Program-made: the position numbers and the translations under genes
Notes under the pieces: model-generated
Database searches by the model: none
What the model was told of the DNA's origin: nothing
Seen by the model: only the letters and a program-made list of their open reading frames with translations
Shown here: positions 43,730-52,654 of the stretch, in pieces
Layout of the letters: the number at the start of each line of letters is the position of its first letter
Numbering within the stretch: position 1 is the stretch's first letter
Assembly (NCBI RefSeq): GCF_001591505.1
Contig: NZ_BCVA01000024.1
Span: forward strand, 1 to 64,000
Direction: 5' to 3'
Source of the DNA: Neobacillus niacini NBRC 15566
Lineage (GTDB): Bacteria; Bacillota; Bacilli; Bacillales; Cytobacillaceae
Length of the DNA: 64,000 nucleotides

Positions 43730-44350
43730 ATGAAAAGATTGTTTGATATTGTTGCAGGTTTGCTCCTATTGTGCCTCTTCTGCCCCATCATGCTGGGAGT
43801 TGCAATTTTGGTCAGATTAAAATTAGGTTCTCCGATTCTTTTTAAACAAGAACGAGTCGGGTATCATGAGGGAATTTTTACTCTTTATAAGTTTAGGACA
43901 ATGACAAATCAAAAGGATGAAGCTGGCAATGATTTGCCGGATTCTATTCGATTAACAAAGGTAGGACTTTGGCTGAGAAGAATGAGTCTGGATGAGTTAC
44001 CACAATTACTAAATGTTGTGAAAGGAGACATGAGTTTGGTCGGACCACGGCCCCTTCTAGTCCGCTATTTACCATACTATACTCCAGTAGAAGGAAAGAG
44101 ACATTCAGTTAGACCCGGAATTACTGGGTATGCACAAGTGGAGGGAAGGAACCAATTAGATTGGACCAGCAGATTGAAATTGGATGTCACTTATGTAGAG
44201 AACCTGTCTTTTCTATTAGATTTGAGGATTATATTCAAGACCATCAGTAAGACGCTAAAACGGGAAGGGATTGCTGATGTGCCAGACCAACAAATGTTGG
44301 ATTTTGATGTGGAACGAAGGATGAAAGCTAGTATTCAAAAGGTGGAATAA
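43730..44350 (+). CDS. epsL: Short priming sugar-phosphate transferase (PglC/EpsL-like)
   Basis: 206 residues, with one N-terminal re-entrant hydrophobic helix (KRLFDIVAGLLLLCLFCPIM) and the catalytic domain only: FKQERVGYHEGIFTLYKFRT, LDELPQLLNVVKGDMSLVGP and RPLLVRYLPYY. This is the minimal monotopic type, like PglC, which uses UDP-diacetylbacillosamine. The nearby aminotransferase and EpsC-type dehydratase fit that donor. RBS TAGGAGG. Confidence 0.9.
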   Translation: MKRLFDIVAGLLLLCLFCPIMLGVAILVRLKLGSPILFKQERVGYHEGIFTLYKFRTMTNQKDEAGNDLPDSIRLTKVGLWLRRMSLDELPQLLNVVKGDMSLVGPRPLLVRYLPYYTPVEGKRHSVRPGITGYAQVEGRNQLDWTSRLKLDVTYVENLSFLLDLRIIFKTISKTLKREGIADVPDQQMLDFDVERRMKASIQKVE

Positions 44351-44355
44351 ATGAA

Positions 44356-45117
44356 ATGAAATTACGTATTGAACCTTTAAAAAGTAAAGACGCTCACCTT
44401 ATACCCAAGCTGATTGAGTCCGGGATGGATAAGGGTATTTTTAAACTTACCATTTTTAGTTCAAAAGGATATGGAGCTTACCTGGAAAAATTGCTAACAA
44501 TTCCTGAGGAGCACCGAAGAGTAAAACTATATGGAGCCTTTGTAGGGGACCAGTTAGCCGGCTATACAGAATGGCGTATTTTTGAGAATAGCCTTTTTTT
44601 AAATAATATTTATGTTTTCCCAGATTATCAGGGGCTGGGCCTTGGAAAATCTCTATTAGAAGAACACGGTAATAAGTTAATGGAGGAATACAGAAAATCC
44701 AGCATAACCTTAGATGTTTTTAATAATAATGCAAAAGCTATGAGTTGGTATGAAAAAATCGGTTTTGTGAAACAGGAATCCATTAATTGGAATGTTGGGG
44801 AGCAGCTAGCGATAACCCCTAACAGTGCGTTTGAATGTTATATAGAAAATTATCCAAATGCAGAAGCGGAACAAAAGGCATACGATTTTTCTTTGTTTAC
44901 TTGTTCAACAAAAAATGGAATTTATCAAATTGGTAGAATTAAAAATCAATTTTATCGACTAACAAACACTGAGTCTTTAAATAATGCTGATTTACTCCAC
45001 TGCCTTTATCAGGTTGATCCCAAACGGAAAATCCTGCTATTGAGCAATGAAGAATTCTCAAGTAACTTTTCCTTCGCCTTGGCTTGTGTAAGTAGCAGGA
45101 TGAAATTAGAGATTTAA
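44356..45117 (+). CDS. GNAT acetyltransferase with an unassigned C-terminal extension
   Basis: 253 residues. The GNAT core is residues 1-145: LFLNNIYVFPDYQGLGLGKS (acetyl-CoA pyrophosphate loop), then DVFNNNAKAMSWYEKIGF. About 100 residues follow (SLFTCSTKNGIYQIGRIKNQ onward) that do not look like GNAT. It could N-acetylate an amino sugar made by the neighbouring aminotransferase, replacing the PglD/EpsM enzyme, which is absent here. Starts at ATG 44356, 5 bases after the epsL-like stop. Confidence 0.75.
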   Translation: MKLRIEPLKSKDAHLIPKLIESGMDKGIFKLTIFSSKGYGAYLEKLLTIPEEHRRVKLYGAFVGDQLAGYTEWRIFENSLFLNNIYVFPDYQGLGLGKSLLEEHGNKLMEEYRKSSITLDVFNNNAKAMSWYEKIGFVKQESINWNVGEQLAITPNSAFECYIENYPNAEAEQKAYDFSLFTCSTKNGIYQIGRIKNQFYRLTNTESLNNADLLHCLYQVDPKRKILLLSNEEFSSNFSFALACVSSRMKLEI

Positions 45118-45200
45118 GATGGGTCTATTTAAATTTTAATTGATTTTTCATATCTCGTTTGAATTTAACGGAATGAAACAGAACTTTTGGGGGGACTTTA

Positions 45201-46292
45201 GTGGTTTATAAAATATTTGATTTAAGTGAAAAAGAGAAATGGCACGAATTCTTAGAAAAGACAGCAAGCCAGGATATATATTTCACACCAGAATATTTTG
45301 AGGTTTCTGAGAGAAATGGGGAGGGGAAGGCTCAGCTCTTTATCTACGAGAATGGTCAGGATTTTGTCTATTACCCGTTTTTAATGAGGAGTCTAAATGA
45401 CATTCCATATGCAGAAGACATAAGGAGAAAATATGGGGACTTATACGATATTACTACTCCATATGGGTATGGAGGCCCGATTACTAACATGACTGAAAAT
45501 TCCGATAAAAACCATTTATTTAGCGGATTTGAGGAATCCTTTCATTCTTTTTGTTCTGACAACAATATTATTTCGGAGTTTGTTCGTTTTCATCCGTTGA
45601 TTAGAAATGACAAGGATTATAAAGATGTTGAATCAACATTAAACCGTCATACCATTTACGTTGATTTATCTTTGGATTTACAAGATATATGGGCTAATTA
45701 TGACACGAAAAACAGAAATAGACTACGCAAGGCACAAACCAATGAATATTTTACAATGGTCCATCGGTCTCCAAGTGAATTTGATAACTTTATGCAACTG
45801 TATTATAAAACGATGGATAAGAAAAACGCATATGATTATTACTATTTCGAGAGAGCCTATTTTGAAAACAGTGTGGAACTTATGAGAAATCATTTGGAAT
45901 TAATAGAAGTTATGATGGGCGATAAAGTTATTATGTCTTGCTTTTTTATGCATTATGGAGATTTCATACATTATCACTTATTAGGTTCGGACGAGGAATA
46001 TTTAAATTACTCCCCTAATAATTCTTTAATTCATTACGTTGTAGAATGGGCAAAGTCTAAAGGCAAGAAAGTTTTACATTTAGGTGGAGGATATGCTGGA
46101 GATACGGATACACTATATCGTTTTAAAAAGCGTTTTAATAAATATGGGGATTTACCTTTTTACATTGGAAAAAGAATCCGTAATAAGGAAATTTATCACC
46201 AGTTGGTTAAAGATCTGCCAGGAAACGAAAATTACTTTCCTTTGTACAGACATCCAGATTTTACTTTACAAACTCAGCTAAGTAAACGATAA
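45201..46292 (+). CDS. FemAB/GNAT-fold aminoacyl- or acyl-transferase
   Basis: 363 residues, GTG start after GGGGGG. The two-domain FemAB-like layout is visible: YFTPEYFEVSERN near the N-terminus, YDTKNRNRLRKAQTNEYFT in the middle (RNxxRKA-type motif), MGDKVIMSCFFMHYGDFIHY and the late LHLGGGYAGDTDTLYRFKKRF. Related proteins transfer amino acids to peptidoglycan or decorate exopolysaccharide. In this context an amino-acid or acyl substituent on the repeat unit is the likely job. Confidence 0.75.
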   Translation: MVYKIFDLSEKEKWHEFLEKTASQDIYFTPEYFEVSERNGEGKAQLFIYENGQDFVYYPFLMRSLNDIPYAEDIRRKYGDLYDITTPYGYGGPITNMTENSDKNHLFSGFEESFHSFCSDNNIISEFVRFHPLIRNDKDYKDVESTLNRHTIYVDLSLDLQDIWANYDTKNRNRLRKAQTNEYFTMVHRSPSEFDNFMQLYYKTMDKKNAYDYYYFERAYFENSVELMRNHLELIEVMMGDKVIMSCFFMHYGDFIHYHLLGSDEEYLNYSPNNSLIHYVVEWAKSKGKKVLHLGGGYAGDTDTLYRFKKRFNKYGDLPFYIGKRIRNKEIYHQLVKDLPGNENYFPLYRHPDFTLQTQLSKR

Positions 46293-46344
46293 CGATTGCT
46301 TATATTTTAATATAAATATGCTTTTTGGGAGTGGATGTAAGTTC

Positions 46345-47523
46345 ATGGAAAGTAATAATAAGAGAATTTATCTCTCGTCACCACATATGACAGGCAATGA
46401 GCATAAATACATCAATCAGTCCTTTGAGACAAATTGGATCGCACCTTTAGGACCTAATGTTGACAGGTTTGAAGAGGATTTATCCCAATATGTTGGAGCA
46501 AAGGGTGCTCTAGCAGTTAGTTCAGGTACTGCGGCCATCCATCTCGCATTAAGGTTGCTTAATGTGCAAGCTGGGGATAAAGTTTTTTGCTCCTCTCTTA
46601 CATTTGTTGCTAGTGCTAGCCCGATTCTTTATCAACAAGCCGAACCTGTGTTTATAGATTCTGAATTTGATACATGGAATATGTCCCCAGAAGCTTTGAA
46701 AAGAGCATTTATGGACGCTGAAAAAGAGGGGAACTTGCCCAAAGCAGTCATTGTCGTTCATCTTTATGGACAGAATGCCAAAATGGACGAAATAATGGAA
46801 ATTTGTAATTTTTATCAGGTTCCCGTGATTGAAGATGCAGCTGAATCACTTGGTACTACCTATAAGGGGCGAAAGAGTGGTACGACAGGGAAATTTGGTG
46901 TGTATTCATTCAATGGCAACAAAATTATTACTACATCAGGAGGAGGAATGTTAGTTTCAAATGACAAGGTTGCACTTGTAAAAGGAAAGTTCCTCGCTTC
47001 CCAAGCACGTGACAATAAGCCGTATTATCAGCACAGTGAGTTAGGCTACAATTATCGTATGAGCAATATCCTTGCTGGAATTGGTATTGCTCAACTGGCT
47101 GTAATTGAAGATAGAGTAAAACAAAAACAGGCTGTGTTTCAACGATATGTACAGGAATTAAATAATATAAAAGAGTTTGTCTTTATGCCAGAATATCAAG
47201 GGACAGGACATAATCGATGGTTAACTACTCTATTTATTGATTCGAACCAACTATCATTTACCCCTTTTGAGTTAGTACAGGAACTTGAAAAAGAAAACAT
47301 TGAAGCGAGACTAGTATGGAAACCGATGCATCTGCAGCCATTACTCAATAAATTCAAGTACTACCAACATTCTAACCAAATAAGTGTTTCAAGTTATTTA
47401 TTTGAAAGAGGGCTTTGTTTACCTTCTGGGACGAACATGACCGAAGAAGAACAATCCCGGGTTATAGAAGCTATACTATCTTTTGTTAGTCGCAGAAAAA
47501 GCCGACATTTTATAGGAATATAG
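46345..47523 (+). CDS. epsN: DegT/DnrJ/EryC1 sugar aminotransferase (EpsN/PglE-like)
   Basis: 392 residues from ATG 46345 (GTGGATG 7 bases upstream). PLP enzyme with IYLSSPHMTGNEHKYI, VSSGTAAIHLAL, IEDAAESLGTTYKG and the Schiff-base Lys193 in SFNGNKIITTSGGGML. It probably converts a UDP-4-keto-6-deoxy sugar (product of the next gene) into the 4-amino sugar, on the way to bacillosamine. Confidence 0.9.
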   Translation: MESNNKRIYLSSPHMTGNEHKYINQSFETNWIAPLGPNVDRFEEDLSQYVGAKGALAVSSGTAAIHLALRLLNVQAGDKVFCSSLTFVASASPILYQQAEPVFIDSEFDTWNMSPEALKRAFMDAEKEGNLPKAVIVVHLYGQNAKMDEIMEICNFYQVPVIEDAAESLGTTYKGRKSGTTGKFGVYSFNGNKIITTSGGGMLVSNDKVALVKGKFLASQARDNKPYYQHSELGYNYRMSNILAGIGIAQLAVIEDRVKQKQAVFQRYVQELNNIKEFVFMPEYQGTGHNRWLTTLFIDSNQLSFTPFELVQELEKENIEARLVWKPMHLQPLLNKFKYYQHSNQISVSSYLFERGLCLPSGTNMTEEEQSRVIEAILSFVSRRKSRHFIGI

Positions 47524-47586
47524 ATCCATTTTGTGTAATTAAAAAACTGGATCAGTAAATTGAAGAAAGATTTTATATGCATTTAT

Positions 47587-47615
47587 GTTCTTTAAAAAGA
47601 ACATGATGGTTCTTT
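47587..47615. promoter_or_regulatory. Candidate SinR operator upstream of epsC-like gene
   Basis: GTTCTTTAAAAAGAAC (47587-47602) is a perfect palindrome of two GTTCTTT half sites, with a third GTTCTTT at 47609-47615. Strongest SinR-like cluster in the window, in the 131-base gap before the dehydratase gene. Confidence 0.65.
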
Positions 47616-47654
47616 TTATTTGTGCAATGATTTCTTTTGTTTGATTTTCTTTCG

Positions 47655-49511
47655 ATGTCGACGTTAATAAAAATCAGAAAGAAGTGGCCAAGATTGAGTT
47701 ACCAAAAACGGGTTCTTTCTTTAATCGTAATTGATTCTCTAATTGTATTTACATCGGTATATATATGCAGTTTTATTTTGTTCCCAGGCTTTATTATGCC
47801 TGCCGTAAAACAGTTAGTACTAATATCAACAACATTGCTTTTAAGTCATCATCTATTTGCTTATAAATATAAGCTATATCAAAGGGCATGGGAGTATGCA
47901 AGTGTAAGTGAGATGGTAACTGTTCTAAAGGCAGTAACCTTTTCAATCATCACGGCCGCAATCATTCAGCTTATTATTGGGCAACATGTATATTTTCGAA
48001 TTTTAACAACAACGTGGATGATGCATATGTTTTTAATTGGCGGATCACGATTTTCTTGGCGTATTTATAAAGATAAACATTTTTCTGAAAAAGCCAAAGT
48101 TAAAAAGCGTACGCTTATTTTCGGTGCAGGATCTGCGGGCATTTTGACTGCGAGACAATTAAAACATAGCAATAGTGAGCTTATTCCTGTCGCTTTTATT
48201 GATGACGATAAACAAAAGAAACACCTTGAAATTTTAGGGTTGCCAGTGCTTGGCGGCTTAAATACGCTCAAAAGAGCGGTACAAGATTTAAGGATTGAAA
48301 ATATTATTATTGCTATCCCATCTCTTACTAAAAGAGAACTAAACATTATTTTTGAGGAATGTTCCAAAACAAAGGCTAATACACAGATGATGCCGATGTT
48401 TGAAGATTTGGTAACAGGTAAGGTCTCTGTTAATGAAATTCACAATGTAGAACCGGGAGACCTTTTGGGCAGGGAGCCTGTTGAATTAGATGCAAACTCG
48501 ATTTCCCAATACATTGCTAATAGCGTTGTCCTAGTAACAGGTGCCGGTGGATCGATTGGATCTGAAATTTGCAGACAAGTCTCACAATTCGATCCGTCTA
48601 AACTTATTCTGCTTGGTCACGGGGAGAATAGTATTTATTCCATAGAAATGGAATTGAAGTCCTCATTAAGTAACAACATTGAAATTGTAACTGAAATTGC
48701 TGATATTACGGACAGGGATAAGATATTTGCGATTATGGATGAATATAGGCCAAGGGTAGTATTTCATGCTGCTGCTCATAAGCATGTTCCATTAATGGAG
48801 AGAAATCCAGAAGAAGCGATTAAGAATAATGTTATTGGTACAAAAAATGTAGCAGAGGCAGCAGGGGAAACACATGTAGAGACATTTGTCATGATCTCCA
48901 CAGATAAGGCCGTAAACCCAACAAGTGTTATGGGAGCCACAAAAAGAATTGCAGAGATGATTGTGCAAGAGTTAAACCAAAAAAGCAATACAAGGTTCGT
49001 AGCCGTCCGGTTTGGGAATGTATTAGGCAGCAGAGGGAGTGTTATTCCGTTATTCAAGAGCCAAATTTCTAAAGGTGGTCCTATTACGGTAACGCACCCT
49101 GAAATGACAAGGTATTTTATGACCATCCCTGAAGCCTCTAGACTTGTGTTACAAGCAGGAGCGCGTGCAGAAGGCGGGGAGATATTTATTCTTGATATGG
49201 GTGAGCCGGTGAAGATAGTTGATTTAGCAAAAAATTTAATACGCTTATCCGGCTATTCAGAGGATGAGATAGAAATTACTTATTCGGGGATAAGACCGGG
49301 TGAGAAATTATTTGAAGAAATTCTAAACCAAAATGAAGCACAAGACAATCAGGTGCATCCAAAGATTTTCGTAGGTAAACCAGTGAATGTCGATAGTACG
49401 AAAATTACAGATTTAATTGAAAATTATGCCTATCTTGATAGAGAATCACTAAAGGAATTCCTGTTGTTTATGACCAATCAATCTAATGAAAATATTAAAG
49501 CAGTTGTTTAG
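47655..49511 (+). CDS. epsC: UDP-sugar 4,6-dehydratase, EpsC/CapD/PglF type
   Basis: 618 residues from ATG 47655 (start uncertain: neither this nor TTG 47637 has a clear Shine-Dalgarno). Four N-terminal transmembrane helices, a first Rossmann domain (LIFGAGSAGILTARQLKHSN) and the catalytic SDR domain (VVLVTGAGGSIGSEICRQVS), with HAAAHKHVPLMERNPEEAI and the modified catalytic set ISTDKAVNPTSVMGATKR (Met in place of Tyr, as in UDP-GlcNAc 4,6-dehydratases). Strong similarity to B. subtilis EpsC. Makes UDP-4-keto-6-deoxy-GlcNAc for the DegT enzyme. Confidence 0.9.
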   Translation: MSTLIKIRKKWPRLSYQKRVLSLIVIDSLIVFTSVYICSFILFPGFIMPAVKQLVLISTTLLLSHHLFAYKYKLYQRAWEYASVSEMVTVLKAVTFSIITAAIIQLIIGQHVYFRILTTTWMMHMFLIGGSRFSWRIYKDKHFSEKAKVKKRTLIFGAGSAGILTARQLKHSNSELIPVAFIDDDKQKKHLEILGLPVLGGLNTLKRAVQDLRIENIIIAIPSLTKRELNIIFEECSKTKANTQMMPMFEDLVTGKVSVNEIHNVEPGDLLGREPVELDANSISQYIANSVVLVTGAGGSIGSEICRQVSQFDPSKLILLGHGENSIYSIEMELKSSLSNNIEIVTEIADITDRDKIFAIMDEYRPRVVFHAAAHKHVPLMERNPEEAIKNNVIGTKNVAEAAGETHVETFVMISTDKAVNPTSVMGATKRIAEMIVQELNQKSNTRFVAVRFGNVLGSRGSVIPLFKSQISKGGPITVTHPEMTRYFMTIPEASRLVLQAGARAEGGEIFILDMGEPVKIVDLAKNLIRLSGYSEDEIEITYSGIRPGEKLFEEILNQNEAQDNQVHPKIFVGKPVNVDSTKITDLIENYAYLDRESLKEFLLFMTNQSNENIKAVV

Positions 49512-49546
49512 CAGTCAAGCTAACTCGTTGGATGGAGAGTGTAAGG

Positions 49547-50776
49547 ATGTTTTTAAATAAAAGAGAGATTCTTTTAGTCGCTCCCTTTACAATACTTCCT
49601 GGGGAAAAAGGATTTAATCGATTTACGTATATTGCAGAAAAGTTAAGCAGCAAAGGTCATAAGGTTACGTTACTTACGAGTAATTTTAAGCACAGTGATA
49701 AGAACTTCAGAGACAAAGCAGTAATTGAAAAAATCAGCAGGAGCCTTAAGTACACAATCGTCATGATTGAAGAACTAGGATACAAAAAGAATATTGGCAT
49801 TGATCGAATTCAAAGTCATAGACACTTTTCAAAACAACTAGCACTGTATTTAAAGAATCGTAAACAAAAGCCCGATGTAATATATTGTGCGTATCCAATG
49901 ATGGATGCGGCTTTTATTGCTGGAAGATATGCCAAACAGTATCAAATTCCATTTGTAATGGATATTCAGGACGTATGGCCAGAAGCAATCAAAAATGCAA
50001 TACCCCTTCCAGAGGTAATGGCTGATATCTTATTATATCCACTTACTATCTATGCAAATAAAATTTATAGTTTAGCAGATTACGTCGTGGGGGTTTCAAA
50101 AAGTTATGTTCAACGAGTAAATAATGTCCATGAAAATGCTAAAAGTTATTTACCCATTTTTATTGGAACAGACCTTGGTATTTTTGATAGCTATAAAGAA
50201 AAATATGTAAAGAAAGATCCTAATGAATTTTGGATAACCTACATTGGTACCATTAGCTATAGTTATGACCTGGAAACGGTAATTCGTGCAGTTTCTATTC
50301 TGAAGCATAAAGGTATCAGCAATATCGTTTTTAAAGTATTCGGGTCTGGACCTTTACAGCCAAAGTTTGAGAGGTTGGTTAATCAGCTTGATGCCCCTGT
50401 CGATTTTATGGGCCATTTTAAATATGAGGAAATGATCCCTTATCTTGTAAATTCAGATATTGCAGCAAATGCAATCAGTAAAGGTGCCCAACAAAGTATT
50501 ACCAACAAAATTGGAGATTTTCTATCAGCTGGGTTACCAGTATTAAATAGCAGTCTTAATAAGGAATTTATGGATATGGTGACAATTGAAAGTATAGGAT
50601 ACAACTACAACCCTGGTGATTCGGTTAAATTAGCAGCCCTAATTGAACATCTTTATAATAATAAAGGTTTACGAGCAGCATTTGGAGGAAATGCCAGGAG
50701 ATTAGCGGAAGAAAAATTTGATAGGAGATATTCCTATAAAGATATTTATAGGATTATTGAACAAGCAACCGTTTAA
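49547..50776 (+). CDS. Family 4 glycosyltransferase
   Basis: 409 residues from ATG 49547 (GGAG 9 bases upstream). The N-terminal domain reads EILLVAPFTILPGEKGFNRF and VMDIQDVWPEAIKNA (typical of WbuB/fucosamine-transferase-like GT4), and the C-terminal domain has TYIGTISYSYDLETVI, VFGSGPLQPKFE and ITNKIGDFLSAGLPVL. It adds an amino sugar or other sugar to the repeat unit. Located right after the dehydratase gene. Confidence 0.87.
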   Translation: MFLNKREILLVAPFTILPGEKGFNRFTYIAEKLSSKGHKVTLLTSNFKHSDKNFRDKAVIEKISRSLKYTIVMIEELGYKKNIGIDRIQSHRHFSKQLALYLKNRKQKPDVIYCAYPMMDAAFIAGRYAKQYQIPFVMDIQDVWPEAIKNAIPLPEVMADILLYPLTIYANKIYSLADYVVGVSKSYVQRVNNVHENAKSYLPIFIGTDLGIFDSYKEKYVKKDPNEFWITYIGTISYSYDLETVIRAVSILKHKGISNIVFKVFGSGPLQPKFERLVNQLDAPVDFMGHFKYEEMIPYLVNSDIAANAISKGAQQSITNKIGDFLSAGLPVLNSSLNKEFMDMVTIESIGYNYNPGDSVKLAALIEHLYNNKGLRAAFGGNARRLAEEKFDRRYSYKDIYRIIEQATV

Positions 50777-50812
50777 AGAAGAACCACTAAATAGATCATC
50801 ACAGGTGATATA

Positions 50813-51466
50813 ATGGTACCTCCAAAGTTGATGTCTTCACAGAATAGAAATAATGGAATTCTGTTCACCACCAGAAAAATTAAATATGTGTTTTTTTCAG
50901 TGCTGCTTTTTTTTATATTTTTTCTTATATTTGCAGGACGATTTTTAGTCATTGATGAAAAGCCAAAAAAAGTAGATGTGATTGTCGTATTAAGTGGGGG
51001 AGAAGGACGACTGGAAAAAGCAATGGAACTTTATGAGTCGGGATATGCAAGTAAACTGATAGTATCTAATGGATTGGCTGATAATTTATGGGCAGAGGCT
51101 GCTCAACATCTGCCCAGTAGTTCGATAATATTGGAGAAAAAAGCAGATAGTACGTATGAGAGCGCTGTCTACGTAAAGAAACTCATGAAAAAGTATAAAT
51201 TTCATTCCGTTATCATTGTCTCTTCTGATTTCCATATGAGGAGGGTGAAATATAATTTTCAAAGAGTCTATAAGGGCAGTGATCATGAGCTTATTTATGT
51301 AGCTAGTGATACCTCGTATAATCCTATAGTATGGTGGATGAACAAACGCAGTTTTGGTATTACCATTAGTGAATATGTAAAAATTATTGGAAATACTTTT
51401 GGTGTTCATGGAAATGAAGCAAAAAGAACATTGTATCGTTATTTTGAAATGTTCTTTTATGAATAG
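50813..51466 (+). CDS. YdcF/SanA-family (DUF218) membrane protein
   Basis: 217 residues with one N-terminal transmembrane segment (about 25-46) and an external DUF218 domain: VDVIVVLSGGEGRLEKAMELYESG, SKLIVSNG, STYESAVYVKKLM and SVIIVSSDFHMRRVKY. These proteins affect envelope barrier or cell-wall polymers, but no reaction is established. Follows the glycosyltransferase by 36 bases in the same operon. Confidence 0.85.
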   Translation: MVPPKLMSSQNRNNGILFTTRKIKYVFFSVLLFFIFFLIFAGRFLVIDEKPKKVDVIVVLSGGEGRLEKAMELYESGYASKLIVSNGLADNLWAEAAQHLPSSSIILEKKADSTYESAVYVKKLMKKYKFHSVIIVSSDFHMRRVKYNFQRVYKGSDHELIYVASDTSYNPIVWWMNKRSFGITISEYVKIIGNTFGVHGNEAKRTLYRYFEMFFYE

Positions 51467-51502
51467 CAGCAATAATAGTAGTAATAGAAGGAGGAATCAG
51501 TT

Positions 51503-52609
51503 TTGGAGAAAAAATTGGTAAACGAAATTTTTCTGATGAGAACCATTTCGTGTTTAAGTATATTACTTCTTCATTCCCTGGCAAGAGCTTACTCTCACGA
51601 CAACAATATTGTTAACCTAATGCAAGTTTTATTAACTTTTGGGACACCTACTTTTGTCTTTATTTCTGAATTTATCTTGGCACGTTCTTATCCACATGCA
51701 CTTCCAGACAATTTTTGGTCTAAAAGACTAAAGTTTATTATGGTACCTTATATTTTATTTGGTACATTTTATGCTCTAATGAAGGGGTTTGAACAATCAT
51801 TAAGTTCTGGAGACAATTTTATGAGTTCTTTTGGAAGTTTCCTATGGAAACATATATTATTGGGGGATTACCATGGTTATTTCATTCTAGTAATCTTTCA
51901 ATTTTATTTATTGCATTATTTCTTCCATAAATATTTGAAAAAGTGGAACCCATTCATCGTTATGGGGAGTGCGCTGCTCATTCATTTAGTGTATTTAGGA
52001 TTCTTTAATTTTGTCAAAGCACCTCAAAATGAAATTGGAATTTACATTTGGGAGAAGTTTTATTGGGTACCTTTTTTTGGCTGGTTTTTCTATTTTACTC
52101 TCGCTTATTACTGTGGAAGGAACTTTTCAGTGTTTATCAAATATATTAATACATTTTCAAGATGGGTAATAGTTAGTCCATTCATAACTGGGGGCTTAGT
52201 TCTTTTTTTATATGAATCAAAAATAATTCCGGTTATTTCTTCCAAAAGAGTAGATATGGTATTTTTTACTGCAAGTATGATTTTCTTAATTTATTATATA
52301 GCTACAAAATTACACAAAGTACCTAGAGTTGTTGTTTGGATTAGCCAGTATTCATTTGGAATTTATTTAATGCATTCAGTCTTTTTAGCTGTTATGTATT
52401 TAGCCTTCAACAGATTACCTGTAGAAATAAATCCAGCAATGCTTACAGTAATATACTTCTTTGTTAGTCTACTGTTGTCAATTGCGTCCACATTTGTTCT
52501 CAATAAAATTCCATATGGATATTATTTTATTGGAAAGATATCTATAGGTATTAATAATAACAAAATGAGTAACCCGATTGCCCCTAAGACAAAAACGGTA
52601 CAAGGGTAA
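51503..52609 (+). CDS. Second acyltransferase 3 family membrane protein
   Basis: 368 residues, TTG start with AAGGAGGAATC in front. About 10 transmembrane helices; EIFLMRTISCLSILLLHSLA at the N-terminus carries the catalytic-type His, and SQYSFGIYLMHSVFLA is the conserved late helix. Close in plan to the 42598 gene, so the polymer may carry two kinds of acyl group. Last gene of the cluster; a terminator follows. Confidence 0.88.
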   Translation: MEKKLVNEIFLMRTISCLSILLLHSLARAYSHDNNIVNLMQVLLTFGTPTFVFISEFILARSYPHALPDNFWSKRLKFIMVPYILFGTFYALMKGFEQSLSSGDNFMSSFGSFLWKHILLGDYHGYFILVIFQFYLLHYFFHKYLKKWNPFIVMGSALLIHLVYLGFFNFVKAPQNEIGIYIWEKFYWVPFFGWFFYFTLAYYCGRNFSVFIKYINTFSRWVIVSPFITGGLVLFLYESKIIPVISSKRVDMVFFTASMIFLIYYIATKLHKVPRVVVWISQYSFGIYLMHSVFLAVMYLAFNRLPVEINPAMLTVIYFFVSLLLSIASTFVLNKIPYGYYFIGKISIGINNNKMSNPIAPKTKTVQG

Positions 52610-52614
52610 TTTTA

Positions 52615-52654
52615 TAAACAAAGGGGTGCCTTTAATGAGACACCTCTTTGTTGA
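52615..52654. terminator. Bidirectional terminator ending the polysaccharide cluster
   Basis: AACAAAGGGGTG and CACCTCTTTGTT (52617-52628 with 52641-52652) form a 12 bp stem between converging genes. Confidence 0.85.

Noticed and set aside
45170..45190. AGAAC next to the FemAB-like gene as another SinR site
   Set aside because: The reverse complement reads GTTCTGT, which breaks the GTTCTYT consensus, and no inverted partner is present.
31265..52654. Polysaccharide cluster as a prophage or mobile island
   Set aside because: No integrase, transposase, tRNA boundary or direct-repeat ends were seen; the cluster ends in an ordinary terminator.
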